48,745 nucleotides of DNA, taken from assembly GCA_021272165.1 (NCBI GenBank), contig JAJSLK010000023.1, positions 1-48,745 of the forward strand, given 5' to 3'. The DNA is from Methylacidiphilales bacterium (GTDB lineage: Bacteria > Verrucomicrobiota > Verrucomicrobiia > Methylacidiphilales > UBA1321). Below the pieces are notes generated by a model. The model did no database searches. It was not told the origin of the DNA and worked only from the letters and a program-made list of their open reading frames with translations. Both the position numbers and the translations under genes were made by a program. Each line of letters starts with the position of its first letter. Position 1 is the first letter of the stretch. Below are positions 1 through 9,780 of this stretch, one piece after another.

Positions 1-315
1 ACTCCAATTGGAAGCTTCGGGGATTTTGAACGTCGCTCCAATCCATGGATGGGTATTCTGCGTGTAGGCTACAGCGTAATTGTGCACACCTGGATCAGTG
101 GTGTTGGTGCTGCCATTAGTGTCAGTCCATTGCGGCGCGGAATACTGCTTCGTACCGTCGTCGGATTCGAGCGGCCAGTAATTGGTGGTCGATGGATCAC
201 CAGCGAAACTGACACTGCTTATATCAACAGGGAGGAGCAGCACGCCGTGCGAACCGGTCGGATAGTTCGTTCCCGTATATGTGGCGGTGCCTACTATTGC
301 GGAGGAATCATTCAT
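1..315 (-). CDS. hypothetical protein, 3' part cut by window edge
   Basis: An open minus-strand frame starts at ATG 315-313 (MNDSSAIVGTATYTG...) and runs 105 codons without a stop to the window edge, so only the N-terminal part is present. An in-frame TGA lies six codons upstream of the ATG, which fixes the start region. The visible part is polar, rich in Thr, Ser, Asn and Trp, with no signal peptide or membrane segment. Early on it has a hydrophobic strand, GVLLLPVDI. It begins 21 bases after the stop of the membrane-protein gene at 337-717, so it is probably the last gene of the minus-strand run starting at 2794. I do not recognise the family. The plus-strand frames over this stretch are shadows. 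Confidence 0.55.
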   Translation of the reverse strand, partial: MNDSSAIVGTATYTGTNYPTGSHGVLLLPVDISSVSFAGDPSTTNYWPLESDDGTKQYSAPQWTDTNGSTNTTDPGVHNYAVAYTQNTHPWIGATFKIPEASNWS

Positions 316-336
316 CTCGCGCGCGCTATCTCAAGG

Positions 337-717
337 TCATTTCTTATTGGTTGCGCGGGAAATCACAATAATGAACACCGCGAATACGATCGGAACCGCC
401 ATACCCAATGTCGAAACAATAGTTAGCTCTTTGGTTGTCCTCGGGCAAAAAATTGCAAAAGAAAAAACAACATTTAAAGCGAGATATGTGGTGATGGCGC
501 TGATTATTCTAAGTGGAAACAAAGCATGTTTTGTTAGTTGCCACTGCAGGGTTTCTCCCACAAAGAGCACGATTATTTGCAATATTCCCAACCATACATT
601 AATTCCATGCAAAGCCCCGAACGCAAATATTGGAAGTAAAGCTCCAATAAGTAAAAGGGCGTCCCCCATTCCCGAGAGATCAGGCGATGCAAAAACAACT
701 AAAGCAAAAAGATGCAC
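337..717 (-). CDS. small integral membrane protein, unknown function
   Basis: A 126-residue protein, almost entirely hydrophobic. Four transmembrane helices are plausible, near residues 2-10/20-35, 40-55, 65-90 and 98-120, and the C-terminus ends in a short basic tail (RATNKK). The start is a GTG at 717 (VHLFALVVF), three bases after the stop of the upstream gene, which indicates translational coupling. It sits between a membrane-anchored secreted protein and the window-edge ORF on the same strand. I recognise no conserved motif. Base composition is lower in GC than the metabolic genes further right, as for its neighbours up to 2794. Confidence 0.55.
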   Translation of the reverse strand: MHLFALVVFASPDLSGMGDALLLIGALLPIFAFGALHGINVWLGILQIIVLFVGETLQWQLTKHALFPLRIISAITTYLALNVVFSFAIFCPRTTKELTIVSTLGMAVPIVFAVFIIVISRATNKK

Positions 718-720
718 GTT

Positions 721-1530
721 TTATTTTTTAGGCCGTAGTAGGAACCATGCCCCGATAAATAATCCTAAGCTGAGAATCACGATACCATAAATCCACACTT
801 GACTAAGTGTCTCGCTTTCTTGCTTCGTTGGAGCAATTGGTATCTGTGTCGTGGAAGCCGGATTACTGCCAGAGGGAGTAACAAGAGGAGGAAAAGACGC
901 CGCGTGCGATGTAGCAGAGGAGTTTCCCGTCAAGTTACTTTGAAGCTTGGGGTATTCCTCAACAGCCAACGGATAAAGTTTCCCCATTATGTCTGCAACT
1001 GCCGCCTTTTGCTGATCAAGATTACCATTAATAAATTTATCAAAATACTCCTTGTTACGATCATTGCGGAGTAGCGAATTATCTGAAGGTAATTCAATCG
1101 AAATAAAAAGATCGAACGACTTATCGGGACTGGTCAGCACCTCGCCAATGCCAGAGCCGGTACGACTCACTCCAAGTACAAAATATCCCTGGACGCCGTT
1201 AGAGAGTTGAACGGGTGTCGATTGCCTAGGAGCGGGCGAACCATCTGGCAGATTTTGCGGCGGCAAATTGGCCAGTTGAGCAAATGTATTTGCGACGGCC
1301 CCTCCTTTAGTGATTTCAATTCCAACCGGACCAAAGGCATTGTCTGTCGAAGCCACCCTAATATTACTCAAAACGTTTTGATCCGTAGGATTACCCATCT
1401 CCTCAACAGTTAGAGAACCTTGGTAGCCAAATATGTCGGCTATTTGCTGCGGGCTCAAATACGATTCTTTAGCGCTCCCAACGCTAAAAAAAGACATGAG
1501 TAAAAATAGGCATCCGGCAATCAACTTCAT
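721..1530 (-). CDS. secreted, C-terminally membrane-anchored protein, unknown function
   Basis: A 269-residue protein. An N-terminal signal peptide is visible (MKLIAGCLFLLMSFFSVGSA, cleavage near 20). A single C-terminal transmembrane helix (about residues 245-265, VWIYGIVILSLGLFIGAWFL) is followed by the basic stop-transfer tail RPKK. The exported middle part is mixed alpha/beta and ends in a Ser/Thr/Pro-rich linker (about 200-240), as expected for a protein held to the inner membrane with a periplasmic domain. It lies 12 bases downstream of the frameshifted gene at 1543-2794 and 3 bases upstream of the next gene, so it is co-transcribed with them. No catalytic motif is apparent. Confidence 0.6.
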   Translation of the reverse strand: MKLIAGCLFLLMSFFSVGSAKESYLSPQQIADIFGYQGSLTVEEMGNPTDQNVLSNIRVASTDNAFGPVGIEITKGGAVANTFAQLANLPPQNLPDGSPAPRQSTPVQLSNGVQGYFVLGVSRTGSGIGEVLTSPDKSFDLFISIELPSDNSLLRNDRNKEYFDKFINGNLDQQKAAVADIMGKLYPLAVEEYPKLQSNLTGNSSATSHAASFPPLVTPSGSNPASTTQIPIAPTKQESETLSQVWIYGIVILSLGLFIGAWFLLRPKK

Positions 1531-1542
1531 AACGCGAGGTCT

Positions 1543-2794
1543 TTAAAAAGTATATATAAAACTGTACGATGTATCCGTACCGCTGAACTGAACCTGGGAC
1601 TCATATACTTGTCCGCCGGAGCCTAATGTGGGATATCCCGCTTGCACTTCTGAAGCTGGTCGATTGAGAGGGATAACATGATCCGTGGCATAAAAATAAA
1701 AATTAAATAGGTCGTTGAATGTTCCGTCATAGGTCAAATTGGTTACTGTTAAGTCACTCTGCCTAACGGTTACTTGGTATGTTCCGTTGAAAACAACGGT
1801 TCCAAAGGCAAGATTTAGATCGCTGAAAAATCCAAGCGTTTCGTGTGCACTAAATGCTTCCTGGTCACTAAACGGTATTACAGGAGACGTATATTGTGTA
1901 GCAGTAGGATTGGCAGCAAAGTAGGCTAGAACCGTGGGTTTTAGCTTGGCTAGCTCGCTTGTTAATAAATAGTTAAATGTTGCTGATCCCTGCACGGCCT
2001 GTGAAGTTGTTGATGAGGTGTTGAATGTATAGAATGGGGCTGTTGCACTTCCGGCGCTTCCCGATTGCGTCCAATTTTCTCCCAGGGGCTGTTTTAAATT
2101 TGGGTCGTTAGAGTAAAGAGTAAACGTTGATGGGTTGGCCCCAAGTGGGGTCGACCCTGGAAATACGAAAGCGTTAAGCAAGCTGTATGCGATTGGATAA
2201 ACATTAGAAGCGTAAACGCCATTTTGGAGATAAGAATAGGATGAGGTATAGTCGTCTTGCGTAACGCATATGACTTTATCTTGAGGGCTGGTAGGAGAGG
2301 TCCCGCCGCTTCCTGCGTATACAACACTTACCTCGGAGGGGTCTAAAACGCCGTTTCCATTGCTGTCATAACCAGCTAGTATAGCCCACGCTGACCAGCC
2401 GGCTCCAAACCATATTCCCAACGTATTTGAGCTGGCCCACGTTGACGGTCTGGTAGTCGGAGGGCTTGAGGTGGGAGGGGCTGTAACCATTGGTGGCGTA
2501 ATCCTGCTGCCAGCCGTAAACGAGATTGCTCAGCGCCGGCCCGGCGCCTCCGTTGGTGGAAAAAGTGGTGTTGAGCTGCGACACGGCTCTTTCGGTGAAA
2601 AGCTTCAACTGGCCCTGATTGGCCACCATGTAATCGTTCGGGGGATTGCCATTAAGCACGCCGGACCACCAGCCGGGGGTGGTGACGGCGTAGCTGGCAA
2701 CCATCAAAATGAGGGAAAAGCCGCTGATGAGACAGAGGGTTTGGGTTATCGTCGCCGACGACTGCGCCCGCTCTTTTTCCCCTTTCTGCTTCAC
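1543..2794 (-). pseudogene. N-x-GQLK motif secreted protein, split by a frameshift
   Basis: Two overlapping reading frames look like one protein. The first (2794 to 2366) starts at GTG 2794, preceded by an AAGGAG about nine bases upstream. It has an N-terminal membrane helix or uncleaved signal (ITQTLCLISGFSLILMVASY) and two N-x-GQLK motifs (ANQGQLK, VNVGQLK), then stops after SVGYTSWL. The other frame, open until 1543, continues with a Ca-binding-like DSNGNGVLDPSEV. Removing one T near 2366-2375 would join them (...GYTSWYDSNGNG...) into about 417 residues. The second frame has no ribosome-binding site of its own. N-x-GQLK motifs are, to my knowledge, typical of secreted verrucomicrobial proteins of unknown role. 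It may be a real pseudogene or a sequencing error. Confidence 0.6.
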
Positions 2795-3328
2795 GAGTTG
2801 TTTCTCCTTCTCCCCAGAGGTGCTCTGACGTTGACTCGACCCAGAGGAAGTCCCTGCTGGTTAATATAACCCAGACAGATTGAATCTGGATATTTCAGCC
2901 GTCAATCCGTTTAACGCCCTCTATTTTGTCCTTTTTTGATCGTCGAATTATTGCGCTTAAGTTACGCAATGGCTGATCAGGCCGCAGAAAATGGAACAGG
3001 CATCTTTTTTTAGAAATCTCCCTTATGACCAAATATGTGTGTATTCCATCGATTTGAGGGTAATCCGTGTAATTTTAATCCGCACCCTGCGCTAAGCAGA
3101 TGTTGACCTCCTTCCTGGCTGCGCGGATGCAACCAAGCTGTACGGCAGATGCTCAAAGCAATCGTGCGTTGCCTCTGGCAGGCTGCGATGTCTTTTCTTG
3201 CTCTCCGTCGTCAGTAAATGGCCAGAAACTACTTCCAGAGCGGCGGATGGGGACAAAATCAACCAGCGAGTTGGCGCGATTTTAGATCGATTTAGCAGAC
3301 AGATGAGAGAAAATGGCGGCGGGGTTCC
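2795..3328. other. divergent intergenic region
   Basis: This 534-base gap separates the minus-strand run from the plus-strand cyclase gene. The part next to 2794 carries the AAGGAG for that gene and an AT-rich stretch (about 2860-3070) likely to hold promoters. I find no confident -35/-10 pair, no RNA gene and no repeat. The short ORFs here have no ribosome-binding site and no recognisable product. Confidence 0.5.
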
Positions 3329-5362
3329 ATGCGGTTGCGCACTCTTCTTTCCTTGATGCTGGCTGGGCTGTTGCTCGTGACGGCCGGGTTCATCAGCTGG
3401 CTGGGCTATGCCAACAGCCGGGACGCGATCAAGCAGTTCACGGAGCAGGAGTTTTCCCTGGCCAATGGCGAAACGGCGCATGAGGTGACCGATTTTCTGA
3501 ACGATCCGGCGAATCGTCTGCTGGAAGAGTACAGCGTCCGCGCGCGCCGCGGGATGATGAACCTGAAGGATGACCGCGCACTGGGATTTGAGCTGGCGGA
3601 GCGGTTACGGGTCAACGGGACATTGGCGTGGATCAGCTACAGCGACGCGAAGACGGGGCATTTCGTGGGGGTTTGGCGAACGGGAAACAATACCATCATC
3701 CGGAATGTCTCAACCCCCGGGCAGGGGCCGGCCCAGGAGAAAATTGTCACGGTGGATGGAAAGGAAATTCCCTATAATCGGCCGCGGCCGCCGGGCTTCG
3801 ATCCCCGGGAGCGGAACTGGTTCAAGGATGCGGCGGCGATGGAGGCGACGGCCTGGAGCAAGCCGTACCTGTTTATCGATGGCGTGCAGGGAATCACGGC
3901 GAGCCGGGCGTGGAAAAATCCCTCGATCGGCGCGGTGGCAGGGGTTTTTACGGTCGACTTTTACCTGAAGAATTTGCAGGGATTGCTCGAGGGAATCGCG
4001 CAAAAAATCCACGGATTTTCGGCGATCCTGGAGCCGGACGGAACGTTGGTCTGTTCCTCAACGGATCCGGACGAGGCTGCGATGACGGCGGCGCTGAGTG
4101 ACTGGATTCGAACGAATCCGCAGTTCAAGAACATCAACGGAGAGACCCCGCGGCATCTGATCAAGTTCCAGATCGGATCGACTCCCTACCTGGCGGCGCT
4201 CGATCATGTCTCGGCGCCATCCGGGTTGAAATGCATCGTGGCGGGGATGATTCCGGAGTCGGTGATTTTCAAACCCATTCAACGGGCGCTCGATGAGATT
4301 TCGATCGCGAGCGTGGTGGCGTTGACGATCGCCGTGATGGCGGGAGCTTTCCTGGCCTACCGGATCAGCCTGCCGCTTCATGCCCTGGGCGACGACCTGG
4401 AGAAGGTGGGGCAATTCCAGCTTAATCCGGAGGAAATGCCGCCATCGATGGTGCGGGAAGTAAATCAACTACGTGATGCGGCCAACCGGATGAAATCGGG
4501 GCTGCGGTCATTCATCAAATATGTGCCGGACGACCTGGTGCGGCAGGTGCTGGCGAGTGGGAAAGAGGCGTCGCTGGGAGGCGAGATCCGGCGGCTGACG
4601 GTTTTTTTCTCGGACATCGAGGGATTCGCCAGCCACAGCGAAAAGGTGACGCCAAATGTGCTGGTGCATGAGCTGGGCGATTATTTCGAGGTGATTTCGC
4701 GGCGGCTGCGGCAGCATTCCGGGACAATCGACAAGTATATCGGCGATGGCCTGCTGGCATTTTTCAATGCACCGGAAAATGTGCCCCATCATGAGAACAT
4801 GGCCTGCCGCGCAACACTGATCGGCCTGCAGGAGCTGGCGCTGCGGCAAAAGGAGAAACAGACGGCGCCGTTTCGCACGCGGGTGGGACTGCACACCGGG
4901 AACGTGCTGGTGGGAAACATCGGGACGCCGGAGCGGTTCGCCTACACGGTGCTGGGCGACGTGGTGAACGTGGCGAGCCGGCTGGAGAGCATCAATAAGG
5001 TCTATGGCACCGAGATCATCGCGAGCGGCGAAGTCCGGGAGAAGGCGGGCGATGATTTTGAGTGGCGACATCTCGACCGGATTTGCGTGGCGGGCCGAAA
5101 AGGCAGCATGGATATTTACGAATTGATGGGACTCAAGGATGGCGTGGATGAGGACCGGCTGCGTGACCGGGCGCTTTACGAGGAGGCGTTGGAGCTTTAC
5201 TTCGCCCGCTCGTTCTGGGACGCGCGGCGGATTTTCGGCCAGATCGCGGAGAAGTCTCCGGGCAACAAGGCAGCGGTGTTAATGATGACCCGCTGCGATC
5301 ACATGGTGTCGATGGAACTGCCGGCCGATTGGGACGGCGTTTTTGTCCACAATTTCAAGTGA
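3329..5362 (+). CDS. class III adenylate cyclase with Cache sensor and HAMP
   Basis: A 677-residue membrane receptor that should make cAMP from ATP. There is a transmembrane helix at residues about 7-25. A periplasmic Cache-type sensor covers about 30-315 (it includes the typical WFKDA...WSKPYL stretch). A second helix lies at about 325-345, a HAMP linker at 346-400 and a class III cyclase domain at about 415-600. The two metal-binding aspartates are present: D429 in FFSDIEGF and D473 in YIGDGLLAFF. The adenine-selecting Lys (IDKYIGDG) and Asp (LGDVVNVASR) and the transition-state Asn/Arg of NVASR point to adenylate rather than guanylate cyclase. The last 75 residues resemble a TPR-like helical tail. 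The ATG at 3329 gives a clean first helix. It converges on the GH31 gene with a 2-base gap. Confidence 0.9.
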   Translation: MRLRTLLSLMLAGLLLVTAGFISWLGYANSRDAIKQFTEQEFSLANGETAHEVTDFLNDPANRLLEEYSVRARRGMMNLKDDRALGFELAERLRVNGTLAWISYSDAKTGHFVGVWRTGNNTIIRNVSTPGQGPAQEKIVTVDGKEIPYNRPRPPGFDPRERNWFKDAAAMEATAWSKPYLFIDGVQGITASRAWKNPSIGAVAGVFTVDFYLKNLQGLLEGIAQKIHGFSAILEPDGTLVCSSTDPDEAAMTAALSDWIRTNPQFKNINGETPRHLIKFQIGSTPYLAALDHVSAPSGLKCIVAGMIPESVIFKPIQRALDEISIASVVALTIAVMAGAFLAYRISLPLHALGDDLEKVGQFQLNPEEMPPSMVREVNQLRDAANRMKSGLRSFIKYVPDDLVRQVLASGKEASLGGEIRRLTVFFSDIEGFASHSEKVTPNVLVHELGDYFEVISRRLRQHSGTIDKYIGDGLLAFFNAPENVPHHENMACRATLIGLQELALRQKEKQTAPFRTRVGLHTGNVLVGNIGTPERFAYTVLGDVVNVASRLESINKVYGTEIIASGEVREKAGDDFEWRHLDRICVAGRKGSMDIYELMGLKDGVDEDRLRDRALYEEALELYFARSFWDARRIFGQIAEKSPGNKAAVLMMTRCDHMVSMELPADWDGVFVHNFK

Positions 5363-5364
5363 GA

Positions 5365-7623
5365 TCACTTCCCGCGACGGGCGAAGCTGACGGAGCCGGA
5401 TGAGTCGAGCGCCGCGTTGAGGATGACTTTGCCCGAGCCTTTGCCGGCATCCATCAGCGTGGCTTCCATTTTGCGAAAGCAACGGCGGCCGTCGTAGCGG
5501 CCCTCGATGGTCCAGCTCAGTTTTTTGGCCGCATCGTTCCAGGTAAAGATGGTGCGGCGGAAATTACCCCTGAGATAGGTCGTGGTCAGGCCGTCATCCT
5601 GCACGAACACAAAGGAAGCGTCGTGGCCGGGATAAATCTGGAGCTCGAGCGGACCGCCGGGCATTTGGTTGGTGTTTTGAACCACAGGACCAAGGGGCAG
5701 GATGGTGCCGGCGCGGACGTAGACGGGGATTTCATCCAGCGCGGCGGTGACGTTGAGGGTCTGGCTGCCGGGAAGCGGCGTAGAGCTGTTAAGGCGGTAC
5801 CAGGTGTCGGCGGGCAGATAGACGGAGCGCTGGTTGGCCTGTTGCAAAATGGGCGCGGCCATGAGTCCCCTCCCCATGAGCCACTGGTCGGAAAGATTGG
5901 CGACCTTGGGATCGTCGGGGAATTCCATGACGAGCGGCCGCATGAGAGGCGTGCCGGTTTCGTGGGCCTCGTAGGCGAGGCTGTAATAGTAGGGGATGAG
6001 GCGGTAGCGGAGTTCGATGGCTTTTTTGATCGCGACCTCGGCGTCGTGGCCAAAGAGCCAGGGGAAATGGGGTTTCATTTTACGTTCCGAATGCGCGCGC
6101 ATGATCGGGAAGAAAACGCCCGCTTCCATCCAGCGCGTCAGGAGCTCGGGCGTGGTCTCGTTATAATACCCACCGATGTCGCAGGCACCGTAAGGCATTC
6201 CGGCGAGGCTCCAGTTGAGCAAGTCGGTTGGAGCTTTGGCGAGAGAAGCCCAGCTTGCCTCGATGTCGCCGGTCCATGAAGCGGCACCGAGACGTTGCAG
6301 GCCGGGAGTAAAGGCGCGATTAATCGTCCAGAGACGGCGGTCCGGTTTGTTCCAGGCGAAGGCCTGAAGTTCGGCCTCGTTCCAGTAATAGTACGTATTG
6401 TAGGCCCCCTCGCCTTCATCGTTCCACCAGCCGAAGATGTTATTCTTGAGAAGATCGCGGGACTGATCGGCGTACCAGACGCGCAGCGCGGGCACGGAGA
6501 ATTTGAGGTCGCGGGTTTGGTAGATGGTTCCGGAGGGCGTATCGAGGAGCCAGCCGTTCTGGCGCAGGAAATCAAGCGTGGCGGTGTTGCCAATGCGCGG
6601 CTTGCGGATGGCGACGAAGTGAAGGCCCTGGGCAAGATAACTCTCGATTTGTTTGGAGGGCTGGGGAAAAAGTTTCGGATTCCAGCCGAAGTCAACGAAG
6701 TTGGGCTCGCCCTGCGCGGGCACTTCGTAATCGGGATGGGTGGTGTACCATTCGAAGTCGTAGATGAAGGCGTCGACCGGGATTTTGCGCGAGATGAATT
6801 CGTGCAGCGCGTCCTCGATATAGGCGCGATCCTCCCAACCCCAGCGGCTTTGGAGATAGCCGAAGGACCAGCGAGGCGGAACCGGCGGCAGGCCGGTCAA
6901 CTGGCCGTAGGCGCGGACGGCATCATAAAGTGACGGCGCCGGCATGAGGTAAAGGTCGGCTGTCTTGCCGGGGTAATGCCAGGTGATGGAGGAACTGTCC
7001 GCAGCGCCGGTCCAGGAGGCGGGCTGATTGTCATTCTCGGTGACGGCAAGAATGGAATAACCGTTGGGCGTCCAGTAATAGGGAATGACGGCAATGCCGT
7101 TGCCGAGATGAGTGTTGGCTTTGGTCTGTTGCAAGGCAGGCGCATCGTTGCCGCAACCGTAGACTTGCAATGGTGTGCCTGAAATCCAGTCAATGGGCAG
7201 GTCGATCCCCGGCACGGTCACATTGTTGAGCGTCGGGACCGTGGCGGGTTTTCCGAGCGGAGACGCGGGAATCAGCACGGTGCCCTGGGCATTTTTCAGG
7301 GTCCAGGTTGTGTCCTGCGGGTTGACGTCGAGCTCGCCGAAGCCGGTCTTGATGCCAACCCAGGGAGCCGATTCAACGATCTGGCATTGAGGCGGGACGG
7401 ACTTGAACAAAAAAATGCTCGGCAACGGGCTTGATTTGCCGTCGTAAGAAATAGAGAGGCAAAAGGCGGTCGGCGTGGCGACTGCGAGTTCAACTTCAGC
7501 ATCGCCAACCTGGACGCGAAGCCCGTGATCGGTCTTTTGCCACGGCGAAGCGTGGAGCGGGAGAAATATGAAGACGAGGCACGCGGAGAGAAACGCCGCG
7601 GCGGGAGACTTGGTTCCAGGCAT
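5365..7623 (-). CDS. secreted GH31 alpha-glycosidase
   Basis: A retaining alpha-glycosidase of family GH31 (alpha-glucosidase or alpha-xylosidase type), likely exported. I start it at ATG 7623 (MPGTKSPAAAFLSACLVFIF), 25 codons inside the longest frame. This gives a proper signal peptide ending near HAS and removes overlap with the upstream gene at 7637. A purine-rich GAGATAGAG precedes it. The N-terminal beta-sandwich (about 30-240) is followed by the catalytic barrel. The nucleophile is D402 in FGWWNDEGE and the likely acid/base is D453 in SWTGDIEAS; MRAHSE is the conserved downstream motif. The C-terminal beta domains (about 590-750) match the family's usual tail. Substrate preference cannot be read from sequence alone. 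It is transcribed with the small membrane protein upstream. Confidence 0.9.
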   Translation of the reverse strand: MPGTKSPAAAFLSACLVFIFLPLHASPWQKTDHGLRVQVGDAEVELAVATPTAFCLSISYDGKSSPLPSIFLFKSVPPQCQIVESAPWVGIKTGFGELDVNPQDTTWTLKNAQGTVLIPASPLGKPATVPTLNNVTVPGIDLPIDWISGTPLQVYGCGNDAPALQQTKANTHLGNGIAVIPYYWTPNGYSILAVTENDNQPASWTGAADSSSITWHYPGKTADLYLMPAPSLYDAVRAYGQLTGLPPVPPRWSFGYLQSRWGWEDRAYIEDALHEFISRKIPVDAFIYDFEWYTTHPDYEVPAQGEPNFVDFGWNPKLFPQPSKQIESYLAQGLHFVAIRKPRIGNTATLDFLRQNGWLLDTPSGTIYQTRDLKFSVPALRVWYADQSRDLLKNNIFGWWNDEGEGAYNTYYYWNEAELQAFAWNKPDRRLWTINRAFTPGLQRLGAASWTGDIEASWASLAKAPTDLLNWSLAGMPYGACDIGGYYNETTPELLTRWMEAGVFFPIMRAHSERKMKPHFPWLFGHDAEVAIKKAIELRYRLIPYYYSLAYEAHETGTPLMRPLVMEFPDDPKVANLSDQWLMGRGLMAAPILQQANQRSVYLPADTWYRLNSSTPLPGSQTLNVTAALDEIPVYVRAGTILPLGPVVQNTNQMPGGPLELQIYPGHDASFVFVQDDGLTTTYLRGNFRRTIFTWNDAAKKLSWTIEGRYDGRRCFRKMEATLMDAGKGSGKVILNAALDSSGSVSFARRGK

Positions 7624-7636
7624 GATGACTCTATCT

Positions 7637-8212
7637 CTAGTTTGAAATGCGGGCCGTCCGATAGTACCAGGCGAGCCCGAACTGGGAAATACCGCCAACC
7701 ATTCCGACGACGAGAAAGGCGATTTGTATCGTTTTATGGATGAATTCCATCGTGTCAGGATCCATCACGTTATTAAATTCCGGCATCGAAATCTGTGACG
7801 GCCACCAGGCATGATACAGCCCATAAATCAGGATGCCTGCCGCAAAACAGGACTGGTTGCGAAACCCGAGCGAGGGCGCCCGGGGATCGAGATCGCAAAA
7901 ATAACGGTGCACCCGGTATTCAAAAAAGGTCACAAACCCAAGTCCAATGGCCACGATGATGCCCTCGATGCTAAAGCCCATCGGCAGGCAGACCCAAAAA
8001 CCGGAAACGAGCGCGGCAATTAAGAGAATATTCCGGCTCCAGACGGAGGCCCTGACCCGGCTGGGATAGCGATTGTAGATATCCGATTCGGTAATGGAGG
8101 CGAGATATTGCTCCGGTGTCAGCGTTGAACCGGAGACCTTAAGCAGATCAGCCAGGGCTTCCCGGGGAACGGAAACAAAACGATTCGCCATGTGACACCA
8201 GCATGGCGTCAC
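7637..8212 (-). CDS. small membrane protein, unknown function
   Basis: A 191-residue protein with a soluble N-terminal region of about 58 residues, rich in charged and polar residues (EALADLLKVSGSTLTPEQYL). It is followed by probably four transmembrane helices (about 64-80, 83-101, 125-143 and 165-183). The start is taken as GTG 8212 because GGAGGGG sits four to five bases upstream. An ATG seven codons later (8191) is the alternative. The GH31 gene follows 13 bases downstream, so the two are probably one transcript. I do not recognise the family. Confidence 0.65.
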   Translation of the reverse strand: MTPCWCHMANRFVSVPREALADLLKVSGSTLTPEQYLASITESDIYNRYPSRVRASVWSRNILLIAALVSGFWVCLPMGFSIEGIIVAIGLGFVTFFEYRVHRYFCDLDPRAPSLGFRNQSCFAAGILIYGLYHAWWPSQISMPEFNNVMDPDTMEFIHKTIQIAFLVVGMVGGISQFGLAWYYRTARISN

Positions 8213-8412
8213 CGCGCCCCTCCTTCAAGTGCAGGCTGATGCTACCAGGCACAAAAGCTCCCGCGCAAATGGGGCACGGGAAAAGTTTTTAGAGCCTGTT
8301 AACCCTATCAAGTAGGGATCGGCGCCGTTGCGGGGCTGGCGTTGGAGCAGGCATGGAAGCTGTAACCTGATCGTCACTTGTTTTTGGAAGTCAACAAACT
8401 CAGACTTCCGCC

Positions 8413-9750
8413 ATGCCAAGTCCACTGGGTGCCGATAGCAGTGTGGTTTGGAGTGATTATATTCGGCACGCCAAGGCCTTCACGCCGTTCCAAACGCTCG
8501 AGCAGGTGCACCAGAAAATGCTCGCGGAAGGTATCGATTTCGCCGCCCAGGTGGATGAGAACAATGTCCCCATCGGCCTGGTCAGTTCCAAGCTCGTCGC
8601 CGGCGCACTAAGCGTCCAATACGGACAGGCGCTCTTTGCCAAAAAGAAACTCGGGGCCTTGCGGGTGCCGGGTTATGTCCTGGGCGCCCGGGAAAAAGAG
8701 AAGTCCCAGGATTTCCAGCCTCTGGTGATCGGCCTCGACGAAGCAATTGTCCTCAATTCGACCATCGATTTCTTCACTGCCCAGTCGGCCATCGAGAAAC
8801 GGCCGCGGGAACATCGCTTCGACGACCTGATCGTGATTTCAGACGATGGAACTTATCTGGGCATGATCGAGATCATCGACTTTTTCGGCCTGCAGACGCG
8901 GGTCTCGCAATGGCAGGACATCGAGCTGCGCACGCGCAATCAGATCCTGAACGAGACATTAACCGCCCTGCAACAGACCCAGGCGGTGCTGGCCAGCTCG
9001 GCCAAGATGGCCTCGCTCGGAGAACTGGTCGCGGGTATCGCGCACGAGATGAATACGCCGCTGGGCATTCTGGTCAGCTCGCATGACGTCATCGAAAACA
9101 TCTTCGATTCGCTGACCTCCAATATCTCCCATGAGCAACGGCTAAAATATCACCGCCTGATCCGGACCAACATCGATCTGGGCCGGCAGGCTTCCGATCG
9201 CGTCAGCCACATCATCAGCTCGCTGCGCACCTTCGGCCGCGACGATCACCAGCAGAAATATGACGCAAACCTTCCCAGCCTGATCCACGGAGCGCTGGTT
9301 CTGCTCGCCAATAAATTCAAGGAGGCGATCAAAATCCATATCGACCTGCCCATAGAGGGAAACCTCGCCTGCTATCCGGGACAACTCAGCCAGGTGCTCG
9401 TGAATGTCCTCACCAACGCCTATCAGGCGATGGATGGCCGCGGCCACCTCTGGATCAGCGCGGCCGAGAGCCTCAACGAGTGGGAAATCATGATCCGCGA
9501 CACCGGCCCCGGCATTCCCGTTCATCTGCTCGAGCGCATTTTCGATCCCGGCTTTACCACGAAGGGCGTCGGGGTCGGCACCGGCCTGGGGCTTTCCATT
9601 TCCAAAAAAATCATCGAATTAAACCATGGGGGACTGATTTCCGCTTCCAATCATCCCGAAGGAGGGGCCGTCTTTCTGATCAAGCTGCCTAAAATGTTGC
9701 GAGAACGTGACCGCGTCGACAAGCAGAGTCGCGTCCAACTGATAGGCTAA
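8413..9750 (+). CDS. sensor histidine kinase with CBS-like input domains
   Basis: A cytoplasmic 445-residue kinase with no membrane helix. Residues about 15-165 look like two CBS-type modules separated by a linker (FAAQVDENNVPIGLV and DLIVISDDGTYLGMI), the arrangement seen in some ligand-sensing signalling proteins. After a coiled-coil (about 170-200) comes the HisKA box GIAHEMNTPLG with phospho-acceptor H211. The ATPase domain has N box (NVLTNAYQAM), G1 (DTGPGIP), F box (FDPGFTTK) and G2 (GTGLGLS). All motifs are intact. The single-domain response regulator 30 bases downstream is the obvious partner. No ligand can be inferred. No clear ribosome-binding site is seen before ATG 8413. Confidence 0.88.
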   Translation: MPSPLGADSSVVWSDYIRHAKAFTPFQTLEQVHQKMLAEGIDFAAQVDENNVPIGLVSSKLVAGALSVQYGQALFAKKKLGALRVPGYVLGAREKEKSQDFQPLVIGLDEAIVLNSTIDFFTAQSAIEKRPREHRFDDLIVISDDGTYLGMIEIIDFFGLQTRVSQWQDIELRTRNQILNETLTALQQTQAVLASSAKMASLGELVAGIAHEMNTPLGILVSSHDVIENIFDSLTSNISHEQRLKYHRLIRTNIDLGRQASDRVSHIISSLRTFGRDDHQQKYDANLPSLIHGALVLLANKFKEAIKIHIDLPIEGNLACYPGQLSQVLVNVLTNAYQAMDGRGHLWISAAESLNEWEIMIRDTGPGIPVHLLERIFDPGFTTKGVGVGTGLGLSISKKIIELNHGGLISASNHPEGGAVFLIKLPKMLRERDRVDKQSRVQLIG

Positions 9751-9780
9751 ATTGATTCCCCCCCGGCCAGATATGATGCC

